Source of the DNA: Cyanidiococcus yangmingshanensis
Taxonomy: Eukaryota > Rhodophyta > Bangiophyceae > Cyanidiales > Cyanidiaceae
NCBI GenBank assembly: GCA_013995675.1
Contig: VWRR01000013.1
Location: forward strand, 62,001 to 126,000
Direction: 5' to 3'
DNA length: 64,000 nucleotides
Part shown: in pieces, positions 29,914 through 41,218 of the stretch
How the letters are laid out: the number at the start of each line of letters is the position of its first letter
Numbering within the stretch: position 1 is the first letter of the stretch
Notes under the pieces: model-generated
What the model saw: the letters and a program-made list of their open reading frames with translations, nothing else
Databases searched by the model: none
Told to the model about the DNA's origin: nothing
Position numbers and translations under genes: made by a program

Positions 29914-32734
29914 TCAACCCGTATTCTGGAGCCCAGCAGCCAATGCCTTGACGCTAATGACAAACAAATCCGTGACCACTGCGTCAGGCTCTTTGTTCTC
30001 AGAGGAGCAGGCCCGCATGAGCTTCAACGCCCGCACCTGGGCAAGATTCATTGGTGTTAACCAAGGACGACGCGCATCAATCGCTCGCTGTTGTGGGCGG
30101 TCGTTATCGAGAAGGCGACGAGAACCAGAGACGCGCATCACCAGCGTGATGGTGTGTTGCAGCAGACGACGTAGTTCCGCACCAATCGCGTGCATTGGTC
30201 CGTCGGGTACGAGAACCTCATCGTATTTGGCGGCGATGTGGGCATCGGCTTTGGCAAGCACCATTTCGATCAGGTCCATAAACGAGCGGAAGAAGGGCCA
30301 CTCCTTGTACATGATGCCAAGTTCGTCCCCGTCGCCTCGTTCAAAGATATCCTCGATCGCGTCGCCAAGTCCCAGCCATACAGGCAATTGGAGTCGATTC
30401 TGACTCCAGCTGAAGACCCAGGGAATTGCTCGAAGCGTCTCGACACCGCCTTCGCGACGTTTCTGTGGACGCGAACCGATATTCAAAATACCCAGCTCGG
30501 GCTCTGGCGTGGCGTGACGGTAGTACTGCACAAAGTCGGGTCGTTTGTAGACGATGGCGCGATACCGCTCACAGCTCACCTGGCTCATACGGTCCATGAC
30601 GAGACGCCATTTCGGTTGGACGTTGCGGAATGGCATCAGCTCTTGGCGAAGCACAGCGGTGGTGTAGGTCTCCAGCGTTCGGTCAGCCAGTGCTGGCATA
30701 CCGAAATCCTGCTGAATAACTTCACCCTGTATGGTCACCCGGAGATATTTGTTGATCGTATCTGGCGGTTGCGACATAATGGCTAAGTGTTGGGGTCCAC
30801 CACCCCGTCCGACCGTGCCACCACGCCCGTGGAAGAAACGCAAATGCACCCCATACTTTTGCGCCGTCTGAGCGAGGCGCTCCTGACAGAGATAGAGCTC
30901 CCATGCGGATGTGATCCGACCGCCATCTTTCCCGCTATCGCTGTAGCCAATCATGACTTCTTGGACATTGTTGTGGACCTCGCGGAGATGCTCTCGGTAC
31001 CAAGGCTCTTCGAACAGCGCTGCCAGGAGTTCTGCAGCCCGTTGGAGCGCGCCAATCGTCTCTAGAAGCGGCACAACGCGTTGGGCTCGTTTGGGTGCGA
31101 ACTCGCGTTGGAGGACCTCTACACAGAGGACATCGCTCGGCTCCATACACATGGAGATGATGTAAGCTCCTAGGGCGGTGGTGGAGAGCTCTCGCGAGAT
31201 ACGCGCGCACACTTCAAAAGTTTGCAGAACGTTCTGAACGGTGGCACCAGCGTCTGGAATTCCGTCACGGGGGATGAGCGGACGGCGTCCACGCAGCGTC
31301 TCGGACAGAAACTGCATCCGCTCGGACTCGTTCATGTCCTGCGTAAGGTTTCAAGCCGCCTCCGATGAAGCGTGTGATCGCGTCCATCGCTTCCGTATGA
31401 CAGCTGGCTTCTTGACGAATGTCCAGACGTAGAAGCGAGAGTCCGAAAGCCTGCACGCGGCGAATGAGATCCGTAAGGCCTGCTCGAGCAACCGAGGTAT
31501 CTCTTTCGGCAACCAATGAGGCGTAAATTTGGCGGAGCGGCTCCAGAAGTTCTTCCTCGTGGGTGAGAATGGCCGTGCGATCTATTTGGTCAGCAGCAGG
31601 CTGGTTGTGCGAGAGCAGTGCGCCAAAATAGTCTCTTGTCAGTCGGACACGGTCACGAACGTAAGCCAGGACCTGGCGATACGGCTCCGACGGTGGCACA
31701 TGGTTCCAGAACTCTCGATAAATGAGAGACACGCGCGACCCATCCTCCAGCAATCGTGGTTTGGGCAGCGTGTTGATGTATTTTCGCAGCTCAGGACTGC
31801 AGTAATGCAGCGACAACTCAAACATGAGGTTCTCAATCGCTTCCAGGAATAGCTCCGCTGCTCGAAAGCGGTTGAGGAGCACGGTATCCCAGGTTACCTG
31901 AGGTGTCACGTTGGGGTTGCCGTCGCGATCGCCACCCGCCCAGGACGAGAATACAAACTGTTTCGAGTCCAGAGGTATACCATCCTCGATGCCGATCTTT
32001 TGCAGGGCAATATCCAACAGACGTAGGAATCGGGGCACCGAGTCCCATACCGTCGATGTGATGACGTTGAGGGCGGCACGGGCCTCATCCTCAGGTTTGG
32101 GGCGAGCACGACGAACTTCATCCGTCCTCCACAATGCATTCATTTCTGCCTGAATCCGCATATGCAGCAGATCACGCTCCTGAGGCGTCAAGTCGTTGCG
32201 ATCGAGTTCGATCAACAGCATCCCGATGGCATGGAGCTTGTTCAGCAGGGAGCGGCGGACCGATTGCGTCGGGTGCGCTGTCAACACCATATCAATGGTC
32301 TGGTTGCAGAGGTTTCGGTAAATTTCCTCAGGAGTAAACCCTGCCCTGACGAGGAACTCGAACGTCTCGGTAGCCCCATACTGAAGCAGGAACGACGACT
32401 CGCCACGCTCATAAGCCCGACGTCGCCGAATGCGGTGCACGTGATCCGCAATGTTCGTCAGGTTACATAAATTGCTAAATGTTGAGCAAATTTTCACGAG
32501 ACTTTCTTCGGGTAGCGATTGGAGGAACGTCCAGAGATCCTCAAAGTGCTTGTCCTCGTGGGTAATGTCGTACAGACGAGAGAGCGTCCGGACTTTTTCA
32601 AAGGCTGCCGCCACAGACTCACCACAGTGTTCCTCAACCACACTCACCAGAAGCGAAGTGAGTAATTCGACGTTTGCTTGTAGTGGGGAAGTAAAGTCGA
32701 CTGAATCGACTCGTTTCATCAGTGAGCTGTTCAT
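29914..32734 (-). CDS. PPC: Phosphoenolpyruvate carboxylase, one frame change
   Basis: Carboxylates PEP with bicarbonate to oxaloacetate, feeding the TCA cycle or C4 acids. About 940 residues in two frames. First frame: VLTAHPTQSVRRSLL (catalytic His), SSWAGGDRDGNPNVTPQVT, RLDIRQEA. Second frame: LSETLRGRRPL, GYSDSGKDGGRI, FFHGRGGTVGRGGGP, DRMSQVSCERYR, and the C-terminal tetrapeptide QNTG. All catalytic blocks are intact. The frame changes near 31340 between GGLKPYA and MNESERM; dropping one G of a GG pair restores continuity. The N-terminus is short and lacks the full SIDAQLR phosphorylation motif of land-plant PEPC. The QNTG end is the plant-type form. No transit peptide is evident, so probably cytosolic. 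The ATG at 32734 was chosen because homology starts soon after. Confidence 0.93.
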
Positions 32735-33101
32735 GTCGAAGGGGTGCAACGGTCCGTTGAGGTTGCAACACTTGTGCACCGACGAACCGTCGAGACACGC
32801 GCAACGCGGTGACAACCCACCGATCGTGACCCAGTGGTGATGACCTATCTTGTTCCAACACATACATGTTTATACATTTTCGTACCACTTCGATCCTTGC
32901 CTGCCGTTCCAGGGTGGCGTGCAGCACGGCCGCTGCGCTGGCATGGGCGCTGGGCCACGGATCAAAGGTCGAGGCCGCTCGAGCCAGGGAGGTCAACGCT
33001 TGCCAACAGAACGCTGTTGTTGTGCGGCCTCAAAGGATAAATGTCGCGAGGCCTACGCATCGCAAGGGGCCTCTCGATCCAGTTTCGGCGCTTTTCACCG
33101 A

Positions 33102-33130
33102 TTCGTTCGTTCATTCGTTCGTTCGTTCGA
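33102..33130. repeat. (TTCG)n tetranucleotide run upstream of PEPC
   Basis: About seven units with one ATTC variant, about 370 bases upstream of the PEPC ATG. Same unit, on the opposite strand, as the run at 40894-40934. Confidence 0.8.
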
Positions 33131-33625
33131 TAGGCAGCGGGCAGGTCACCGATTGCACGCGTGCAACATGGATCGGTCACGTGACGGATGCGTGGGTGCG
33201 GCGCAACGCGCCAGGGAGCATGCGCGTTCGCAACGATTGCTGAACGCGCTGTTCATGAAGAGGTGTTACGTCACTCCAGATAAACTGACCCTATTCTTTG
33301 AGTCTGAGGAATGTGGCAGTTGCTGACATAGACGAATGCAGTGGTCACGAATTCGCTGATGTGTCGCGATGGGCGCGCTGATACCATTCGGGATGCGGAG
33401 CGCTAGAGCCTTCGGTGCTGCCATCTTTTCAGCCGATCTGGGGCCGGCGTGCCTCAGATCAAGACTGTGCGACTGTGATAGCGTCTCTACCAAGCGGATT
33501 GTCGGATGCCAGTCCGCAGCGACTCTGAGGATCCTGAAGATCCGATGGCAGCATTCGCTTGGCCCTGAATTGAATCGATCGCAGATACGGATATCATTCC
33601 CCGCACCTCCTGATCGCACGACCAA

Positions 33626-33645
33626 AATGGATAGCAATATCCATT
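33626..33645. terminator. Hairpin 3' of the Cys-rich membrane-protein gene
   Basis: Arms aatggata (33626-33633) and tatccatt (33638-33645) with a gcaa tetraloop. It lies about 60 bases past the stop of the minus-strand gene. A GNRA-like loop suggests a stable 3' UTR structure; a role in termination or processing is inference. Confidence 0.35.
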
Positions 33646-33702
33646 GGTCAAAGTGCTGACCTTGAGAAAGATCTCACCCCATTCGGTAACTATTTCCCGA
33701 CG

Positions 33703-34989
33703 CTAGTCTGCAGTCGAAGCATCGCGCACGGCGTCGAAAAACCAGGTATGATAGTCCAGATCGACCATCGGCGCACAGCGCACCGCCCAGTTTATATCCT
33801 TGGTGACGCAGTTCTCGGCAGTTTGGCGGAGAGCAATCCCCCCGATGCATTCACTGAGGTCGCCAAGCAATTGCTGGCAGCTGCGGGTGGGGCCCAATAC
33901 ACCGCCGTTCCCCTCGACGACATTCGTGCGCATACAGTGCGCCAAGCGTTGCGCAGCTGGCCAACACGCACCATAGCTTGTGCTGTCGCTCAAGGCAAAT
34001 ACATTTGTCGTTACCGGCTCTCCTGCATCCAGCAACACCGCCAGCTCGGCTAGAACATCGAAAAGCCAAGTAACGCAAGCCCGTGGTGTTGGACGCTCAG
34101 GGACTGTTAAACCAGCAAGTGTTAATGGTGAACTCCTTGATTCACGGAAAAGCGCTGTACATAGCGAGTCCGTACAGATCGTATCTAGAGAAGGCGCTGT
34201 CTCCACTGGCTGACACAGCGCGACGCAAGCGCTGTCTTCTTCCATGTGCCGAACCCATCGATGCCAGTTCAGGAGGCAGTACAACAGACTGGTTGCTCGC
34301 TGCGGATCCCGAAGAATGTCTCGGCTCTGCATATCTGGTCGCGCTACTGGAACCAGCAACTCGCCGAGAATGTGTCCTGCTCCGCCAAGCAGGCTGCGCG
34401 TGCCGTTCTCAGCGCCGCCCGCAAGGTCATCAATACATAATAAAAAGTTGGCCAGATAGAACTCACAGGCCCAAAGCGCCTGAAAAGGATCACTGTGTCC
34501 GCCGAGACTGTGCTGTTCCACGGTCGCGAGGCTCAAAGCAGGGCTCGAAAGGTTCCCATGCCTCTGATCCAAATAACAAGTGGCCAACAGCACGCCGGCA
34601 TCCTGACACCGCCATGGTTTCCGGTATCCTTCCACTGCCGTCACCAAAACGCGCACCAACACGTCACTCTGCACTTTGAGACAACTGAACGCAGTGTCAA
34701 GCTCTTGAGCGCAGTTGCAGCGAGCCGTTCCGAGTTTGGTGTTCGCGTTGTGCCCCATCGACTCGTCGTCTGTACGTACGTCGAGACCAAAACGAGACTC
34801 GTCTCGTAACTCGGCTCGAAGAGGTATATGAAAGCGTTGCCGCCAGCGCTCCTCGGGGTGCATCCATAACAGTGCGAGCAACAAGAGAACAACAAGTAGG
34901 GTTCCCGTACGAAGAACGAGACGCGAAGCGTTGCTCGCCCGTCTCAAGCGCCGCGTTTGCACCCAAAAAGGCAGCAGGACCGACCGCAT
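33703..34989 (-). CDS. Orphan type II membrane protein with Cys-rich lumenal domain
   Basis: 428 residues from the ATG at 34989. A basic N-terminal tail (QTRRLRRASNASR) is followed by one hydrophobic segment (residues of about 28-46, TGTLLVVLLLLALLWM), then a region of about 370 residues with more than 15 Cys and an NLS and an NGT sequon. The tail/TM/Cys-rich layout is that of Golgi or ER type II proteins. Several Cys come in repeated settings (CQDAGVLLATC, CQQLLGDLSECI, CTDSLC), which suggests an all-helical disulfide-linked fold. No glycosyltransferase DxD or other catalytic motif was recognised. Function unknown. It lies on the same strand as PEPC, downstream in the direction away from it. 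Confidence 0.6.
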   Translation of the reverse strand: MRSVLLPFWVQTRRLRRASNASRLVLRTGTLLVVLLLLALLWMHPEERWRQRFHIPLRAELRDESRFGLDVRTDDESMGHNANTKLGTARCNCAQELDTAFSCLKVQSDVLVRVLVTAVEGYRKPWRCQDAGVLLATCYLDQRHGNLSSPALSLATVEQHSLGGHSDPFQALWACEFYLANFLLCIDDLAGGAENGTRSLLGGAGHILGELLVPVARPDMQSRDILRDPQRATSLLYCLLNWHRWVRHMEEDSACVALCQPVETAPSLDTICTDSLCTALFRESRSSPLTLAGLTVPERPTPRACVTWLFDVLAELAVLLDAGEPVTTNVFALSDSTSYGACWPAAQRLAHCMRTNVVEGNGGVLGPTRSCQQLLGDLSECIGGIALRQTAENCVTKDINWAVRCAPMVDLDYHTWFFDAVRDASTAD

Positions 34990-36602
34990 CTCGGTGCGCT
35001 GGTGGTCACAAACGCACACTTTCGATGAATGAAGAATGAGTCACTGACTCGCACAACTACCAGACAAACTATTGGGTAGAGAGGCGAACAACGATCCGAG
35101 CCTACCGGGTACGCAGCGTGCTGGCCCGCCTCGGTGGACACGTTGTGCGCGCGAAACAATCATCATTGCTGGCCACGCGCCACGAATCCCACCAAGGTAT
35201 TACATGAACGCTCCCGAACACAACCCATATCGTCCAAAGAATGTTGCCGCCTCCACAAATGTGCATGATGATGCCGCACATGCAGCGATATAGAACGAAT
35301 CCCGCCAGCACGAGGGCATCGCGCTCTGCCAGTCGCCCCCAAGTACCGTTCGCAGCAGCATCTTGCGCCATGAACAGCAGGTCCCCGATATCACCGTCAC
35401 AGTGTACGACCCATTCCTGTCTTCTGTACCGAAATCTTTGGCCCAGTCTCTAACGCTATCGCGCACGATCCCAATGCCTGGATACCGTCAACTTTAATCA
35501 CGGACGCAAGATTGCCCAAAACAAATCACCAATTCTGATCGATCTCAACACAGTATGGAAATCTATCGTCCATACATCCATCAAGCGAATTTTCCACCCA
35601 ACAGCACTCCATAATCATCCCTGTACAGAGACAGCACGCATCGAAGCGATCCAGCACGAAACCCGATCGTAGCCGCCGCCGGCACAGCTCGGATCCAGGG
35701 ACACGATCCGTCCACGCATCGACAGCCTATCGGGCTTCATTGCGGTTGTCCGAGGCTGGACGGCACCAAAGCCATTCCTTAATCGAAATCCCAAGAGTGG
35801 GGATGCGCGCGCGCCCGCGAGCGTTACGCATTCGTGTCACGAATGCCGATCCGCCTCGTCGAAGGCAAAATCGACGCCGTGTCACGCCGCTGCGTGCAGC
35901 CGTTCCGTCGGTTTTTCCCGCGCATCGGACGGTGCGTGCGCTACTCTTGAAGAAACCGACAATTGCACCGTTACTTATCCTTGTTGTGCGCGAGTAACGA
36001 GTTGCACTCGCTTTATTACTTGCTGGAGTATTCACTCTTCGGCAGAATTACTGAGCATAACGTTGCGTGGTACTGGCACGACTGTCTTCCTGGTCAGTGC
36101 GTCCGCATTTGTGAACGACGTAACGCAGGCTAGTGACCTAGTTCGGGTTGTTTTTGTTCGCACGCGAGCGCAACGATTCGCAGCGTTCTTTTGTCTGTTT
36201 TGGCGATTGCGACCGCAGTTGCAGAAAGAGGACTTGTATTTGGTTTGAGGAGGTTATCGTCGATAGGAACGTGGCCGGTGATTGCCCCTCGCTGAGTTCA
36301 AGAGCGGTCAGAGCTTTCGTTTCCTTGGCTATCGTCCTTTTCTTCGGGAAGCGATTCGCAACAGGAGCTTTCCAGAGATAGCGAACGGTGTCCTAAAGAC
36401 GGCTGGCCACGTCCTTGTCCAGCTTTCGTGGCGTGCCCGCGGCTGCAACACCTCTGATAGGTGGACATACGGGTCAGGGCCCTGGGTTCGGCTGCCGGCG
36501 TCTGCTCTCGCTTTGGCCCTTTGGTGTCTCGCAGATACTGGGCTTCTCTTTCATCGCTTCCTTGAAGATTACTGATTGTTTTTGTTAAGATCTAAGCGGC
36601 TC
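34990..36602. other. Divergent intergenic region
   Basis: 1.6 kb between the membrane-protein and ankyrin genes. Only short unrecognised ORFs. No repeat or RNA gene seen. Confidence 0.45.
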
Positions 36603-39177
36603 ATGGGAACGTTTGAGTGCTCCGTGAAGCACGAAACGGCTGCGTCGCTCGTCCGTCGCGAGTCGACGGCAACGACTTCATTGGATCGACGATCAGCGGG
36701 CGTTTCCGGTCCAACAGCAGATGGTGCTGGGCACTCGTTGCCCAAATCGGAATCGAGCATGCGGGATGTTGCTCCTACGTTTGAAGGAGCAGTTGCTGTC
36801 CGACCGTTATCGGTGCGTTTACATTACCAGCAGCAGCAGCAGCAGCAAGAACTCCAAGAGGAAAGGCGCCAACCGCAGTCTCATCGTGCAGAGACCAGAG
36901 GCGTTCATGATGCGGGGCCAAACCCAGGATCGGGTTCTCGGGCCGGCAATGCGAGGGCCTCCCAATTCGCCGCAGCGTTTCAGGTAGATGTCTCTGTGAC
37001 CAACGGCTTTGAGCGACCGAACTTGCCGCCAATGCCATCGCAGACGTCCGGTACGCGAGCACTGTACGTGAACGCGATGGCCATGCCGTCACCAACGCTG
37101 TCGATACCTTCCCATCAGGCGCTGTCGATGGTTCCGGGTCCCGTCGTTACGGCGCGTCACAACTCGACGCTGAATAGCACCGGAACCGAGAAACCTACTC
37201 CACTGGAACGCGGCGTCGTTAATCGTGACTATCATGGTACCGCGCTCTTGTCGTCTGTTGCGCCGTCGGGAACACATCACCGACCCGCCACCGAAACGGT
37301 AGACTCGAACAGCCTGGGTGGCGGCAAGAATCACGGCACCGACAGCGCCTCGAACCAGACCGTGTCGATGATGGATCCCAATGCGCCGATATTTGCTTCT
37401 ACCCACCCAGCGACGCCAAATGTCGTCGCACCGGCAGCACCGAGCCCAGTAGCGCCGCCGAGTACACTGCCGTTTCCGCTGCCGTCACCGCTGTCGAATA
37501 TGAGCACGCCAACCTCGGCGACGACGAACTACTCATCTTTGACGGCAATCCAGGGACCCGTTTCGCCATCACGCAAGAAGAATTCAACGCCGCTACATTA
37601 CGCTTGTCGTTTTGGCCACATCCAAGTCGTGCAGACAATCTTAGAGTCCGCTTTGAAGAACGGCGGTGAGGAGCTAGCGCGTATCGAGGCCGATCTCGTT
37701 GCAGCTGACTGGAAACAGATGACCCCCGTTCACGTCGCTGCCAAGCACGGACAGGAAGCAGTGGTGGCTCTGCTTGTGCAATTTGCCCAGCACCGCGCGT
37801 CCATGTTGGCGATGGCGGCGGTATCGGCGCCTGCTCCGGAAGCAAATGTCTTTGCCAGGCGTTGGTTGCGGGCCGTCCTCGACGCACAGTGCGGTGAGGG
37901 CGCAACAGCCCTCATGCTGGCGGCACAACATGGCCACGCCAGCTGTGTACGTCATTTGCTCTCAGCGCGTGACGGAGTAGATCCAACTCGACGGACACTG
38001 ACCCGTGGTTGGACAGCGGCCACATTTGCTGCCCGCTACGGACATGCCGGTGTACTGCGGGAACTGATCCAAGTCACCGACGCTCGAGGGTGCCTAGGCA
38101 TGCCACCAGCGGTACAGACTGATGCGTTCACCTGGGATGCATCCGACGTCCTCGATGTGCCTGACGCCCAGGACGGGAATACGCCCTTGATGGTTGCTGC
38201 CAAGTACGGCAAGGCCGAAAGCGTCCGCCAGTTGCTCTTGGTGGCAGCCTGGTCTCGTGCGGCCGCCAAGAGACCAGCTGTCAATGCGCACGCGGCGAAT
38301 GTGAACGGGACAGACCGCCGTTCATCTGGCTGCACAGCATGGTCACAATGAAGTCGTCGGCGAGTTGCTTCGCTTTTTGCCTACCGCAGCGACTGCAATA
38401 CCTGCTAGTGCGTCCTCATCGACCACATCGTCGTCGTCGGCCTCATCGACACGACAACTGAGCGCAGCAATCGATGCGGTTCCATCTCAGCAGTCAAGGA
38501 CGGAGCCCGGTGGACTCCGAATTCGACAAACGCTCACGCCGCTGGAGATTCCGAACCCGCACGGGCCGGATCAAACACCGCAATTCATTCGCTCGATGAA
38601 CGTTCACCCCTCGGAGATGCACCATGTCACCCGATCAGACCTGTTGGTTGGAAGCGACCACGATCACGCGCTATCGATAGCGACATCTGCGCTTCCCACA
38701 GCACCGACCATGGGTGCATTCGTCGAATACCCACAAGCCGGATGGAGTGTCTGGGGCGCAGCGAGTATCTCGCCACTCTCACCGACTGCAACCGTACCGC
38801 CCGCCGCGACGACGACAGCAGCAGCAGCAGCAGCAGCAGCGGGCCATGGGAACAGCGCACCGTTTGCGCCGCCATTGTCGTCGTCGGGCTCATTCCCGCA
38901 TAGCCATGACGCGAGCAGCGCCTCGATGAATGGCGAATCGCACGGAATGGTGAGCATACGGACCGATACGCCTTCCGCACATACGTCAAGCTCAACGCCA
39001 TCGAGCATCTCTCCACTGCTCAATGGCCGAGACCAGGACGGTGTGTTGCCCATGGCGCCGCCGCTGCAACGAGATGGGAGGACTGCATCCTTACCAGCAC
39101 CATTACCGCCACAGGTTCGAGCAGCAACTGCAGAGCCCCGATGGGATGCCTGGATCAATGACCTGGTTGGCGAGTAA
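36603..39177 (+). CDS. Ankyrin-repeat protein with long low-complexity flanks, one frame change
   Basis: About 857 residues across two frames. Residues 1-325 are Ser/Thr/Pro-rich with a Gln run (36828-36848). Ankyrin repeats start near 37586: STPLHYACRFGHIQVVQTIL, TPVHVAAKHGQEAVVALLV, TALMLAAQHGHASCVRHLL, TAATFAARYGHAGVLRELI, TPLMVAAKYGKAESVRQLL, then in the next frame QTAVHLAAQHGHNEVVGELL. The shift falls at a GGGA string near 38308; one G fewer gives VNGQTAVHLAA and a seamless sixth repeat. The tail is Ser/Pro/Ala-rich with an Ala run (38808-38841). Repeats bind proteins; no kinase, channel or DHHC domain accompanies them, so no specific role can be assigned. The ATG at 36603 is the first in frame. 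Confidence 0.8.
36828..36848. repeat. CAG (poly-Gln) run in the ankyrin gene
   Basis: About seven CAG/CAA codons in the disordered N-terminus. Confidence 0.8.
38808..38841. repeat. GAC/GCA triplet run in the ankyrin gene
   Basis: Reads as TTT then about nine Ala in the C-terminal low-complexity tail. Confidence 0.8.
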
Positions 39178-40357
39178 ACTCGTCCGTCGGAAAGCAGCGA
39201 AAGGCGATGTGCACGCCTCTGGTAGCCCTTGGACATACACGGGATGCACGTCCACTCCCCAAAACAATGAACAAGACAAACACGTTTCGGAGATGGGGTG
39301 ACGGGACTCGCTGCAGCCGCCCACGACACGGATGCCTGACAGATGGCCTACCGATAGCGATGCCGAGTCGAACGACAGCAGCATACCGTGGCGGACTCCA
39401 TGAAAGAGTGAGGTCACCACAACCCCGGAGGTTTGGCTCATCGGCGGAAAACACAAGTCAAGAGATGATCACGGTTTGCGCTGGTTCCAAACTCATCCAG
39501 GTTACTGTCTACCCAGTTTTGCGCCTCTTGCATCATCGATTGGTGTGCATGGCGTTCCTAATGGAGCCTATGTCGAGAAGCTGCTCGAGTCTGCGCTTCG
39601 TAACTGGGTGAGTTCGTGCCTATTCGGAAACGCAGATCAAGGACAGCAAGCGGTTGCAGTATTTGGATTCCTTGTCCTCTCGATCGTAGGCATTGACTTG
39701 GTTACACGATGACGTCTCGAAATCCTTCAGAGTTTGTTGTCTCATCAAGCGTCACGCAACCGCGATCACTGTTTACGTTAAACGTTGGGTCTCTGTCATC
39801 ATTTCGTTCTCTTTCGCCACGGTGCGTTCAGGCGGGACCGACTCGATCACGATCCATAGGATCTCTACGGGTTTCGTTATCCTTGAGGAGGTCGTTCCAG
39901 AATGCGATCGTTCTTCCATGCTTCCATGTATTGAGCGTTAGGTCCTGCCCCTAGTAAGGCAGTTCGTGTCTGACGAGCTTCCGATCATCCTGGCGAGAAT
40001 CGGCTGGCGAGGAACGACGTGAACAGGACGAAGCAAACACTGTCTGAGAGCGCTGGCGGCACTTGCCTAGGAGCGCTATCGAACTGTCGAGAAGAGACAG
40101 CGTTCGAAAAACTGTTCCCGACAGGCCTTCACCACTCATTCGTCATCGATCAATGATCGTTACGATGAGATAGTCGAGAGGTGCGTTCGAGCAAGTTCTC
40201 GCTCTCCGTGATCCCACGACCTGTAACCATCTCAGTCGACAATGGCTTGCTGCACACAGTTCAGGGACAAACCCCTTCTGCGATCAACGTATCGCGTCTT
40301 CAAACGTTTCGCCTAGATTCGTTACCCCATACAAGCTTTCTAAACGTTCACAGCTTT
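39178..40357. other. Convergent intergenic gap
   Basis: Between the ankyrin and ALG13 3' ends, 1.2 kb. No recognisable ORF, repeat or RNA gene. Confidence 0.45.
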
Positions 40358-40852
40358 TCAGCGCTCTTCGAGCAGCACTTTGGCGAGCACCCCTCTGCAC
40401 GGCGATGGAAGGGGTTGGCGCTCGAGTCCCCGAGCCTCTTGCAACGCCTGCGCTAGTCCCGAGCAAGTTGTGGCCGTCAACATGTTTCGTTGTGCAAGTG
40501 CTAGCGCCAGCTCCCACTGGTGATTATCCATGAGTGTCTCGTTGATTACGACAACCAGGGGCTTGGCGCGCTCGAGTGCCTCCAGAACCGAACCTGCGCC
40601 AGCGTGAGAAACGATCAAGTCCGCCCGTTCTTGCTGCTCATCTAATGAATCCGTATAATCAAACGCCTCTAAACGAATACCTTGGAGCTCTATACATGTC
40701 CGTTGAGGTGGACACCCCGAGCCGTGCTGCACAACGAGCGTCTCGCACGCCCAGGCAGTACGCAAAACCTCTAGAACCTCTATGTTCTCGAGCGCGTGCA
40801 TGAGCGCATCAAAGCGCGTTGTCCCCACAGTCACCAACACCCTTTTATCCAT
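40358..40852 (-). CDS. ALG13: ALG13, catalytic subunit of UDP-GlcNAc transferase
   Basis: 164 residues, the usual length of stand-alone ALG13. With membrane partner ALG14 it adds the second GlcNAc to dolichol-PP-GlcNAc on the cytosolic face of the ER, in N-glycan precursor synthesis. Seen: the N-terminal VLVTVGTTRFDALM loop, a central FDYTDSL, the donor-binding ADLIVSHAGAGSVLEAL, then KPLVVVINETLMDNHQWELA with the conserved N-HQ-ELA, all diagnostic of GT28-like ALG13. The ATG at 40852 is unambiguous. No ALG14 in the window. Diverges from the TrpD-like gene over 366 bases containing a GAAC repeat. Confidence 0.93.
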   Translation of the reverse strand: MDKRVLVTVGTTRFDALMHALENIEVLEVLRTAWACETLVVQHGSGCPPQRTCIELQGIRLEAFDYTDSLDEQQERADLIVSHAGAGSVLEALERAKPLVVVINETLMDNHQWELALALAQRNMLTATTCSGLAQALQEARGLERQPLPSPCRGVLAKVLLEER

Positions 40853-40893
40853 AGCAACCGCATGAACCGAAGATCGAGGACAACTTCAAAGGT

Positions 40894-40934
40894 GAACGAA
40901 CGAACGAACGAACGAACGAACGAACGAACGAACG
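40894..40934. repeat. (GAAC)n tetranucleotide run between divergent ALG13 and TrpD-like genes
   Basis: About ten perfect GAAC units, 40 bases upstream of the ALG13 ATG. Lies in the shared promoter region. Confidence 0.9.
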
Positions 40935-41218
40935 GTCTCAACCACGTCACTACACCAGCGCCCGTTGGCTAGGAAAGCCACGCGGTCGACGAGTGGCCTT
41001 CGCGGGAAACCACCCTGTTGATACCGCTGGGAACGAGCCAGGATAGGAAAAGGAGGTTTTGGCGTTCAAGGACAAGCCAATCAGAGAAAGTGACGTCCCA
41101 TACAGAGCGTTCGACGAAAGAGACTTGGACGCTCGACTTTGCACGCAAAGCGAACGCTCTTTTCCAGGCGGGTGCTTGAGGCGAGACTGCATCAAACTGG
41201 TCGAAGTGGAAAAGTAGC

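Larger units (their letters stand above)
32735..33702. other. Intergenic region upstream of PEPC
   Basis: Same-strand gap between the membrane-protein stop and the PEPC ATG. Contains a GTTC tetranucleotide run (33102-33130) and a strong hairpin (33626-33645). Otherwise nothing recognisable. Confidence 0.45.

Noticed and set aside
33102-33130. Telomeric or centromeric satellite
   Set aside because: The tetranucleotide is short, single-locus and flanked by unique sequence; no large arrays occur in the window.
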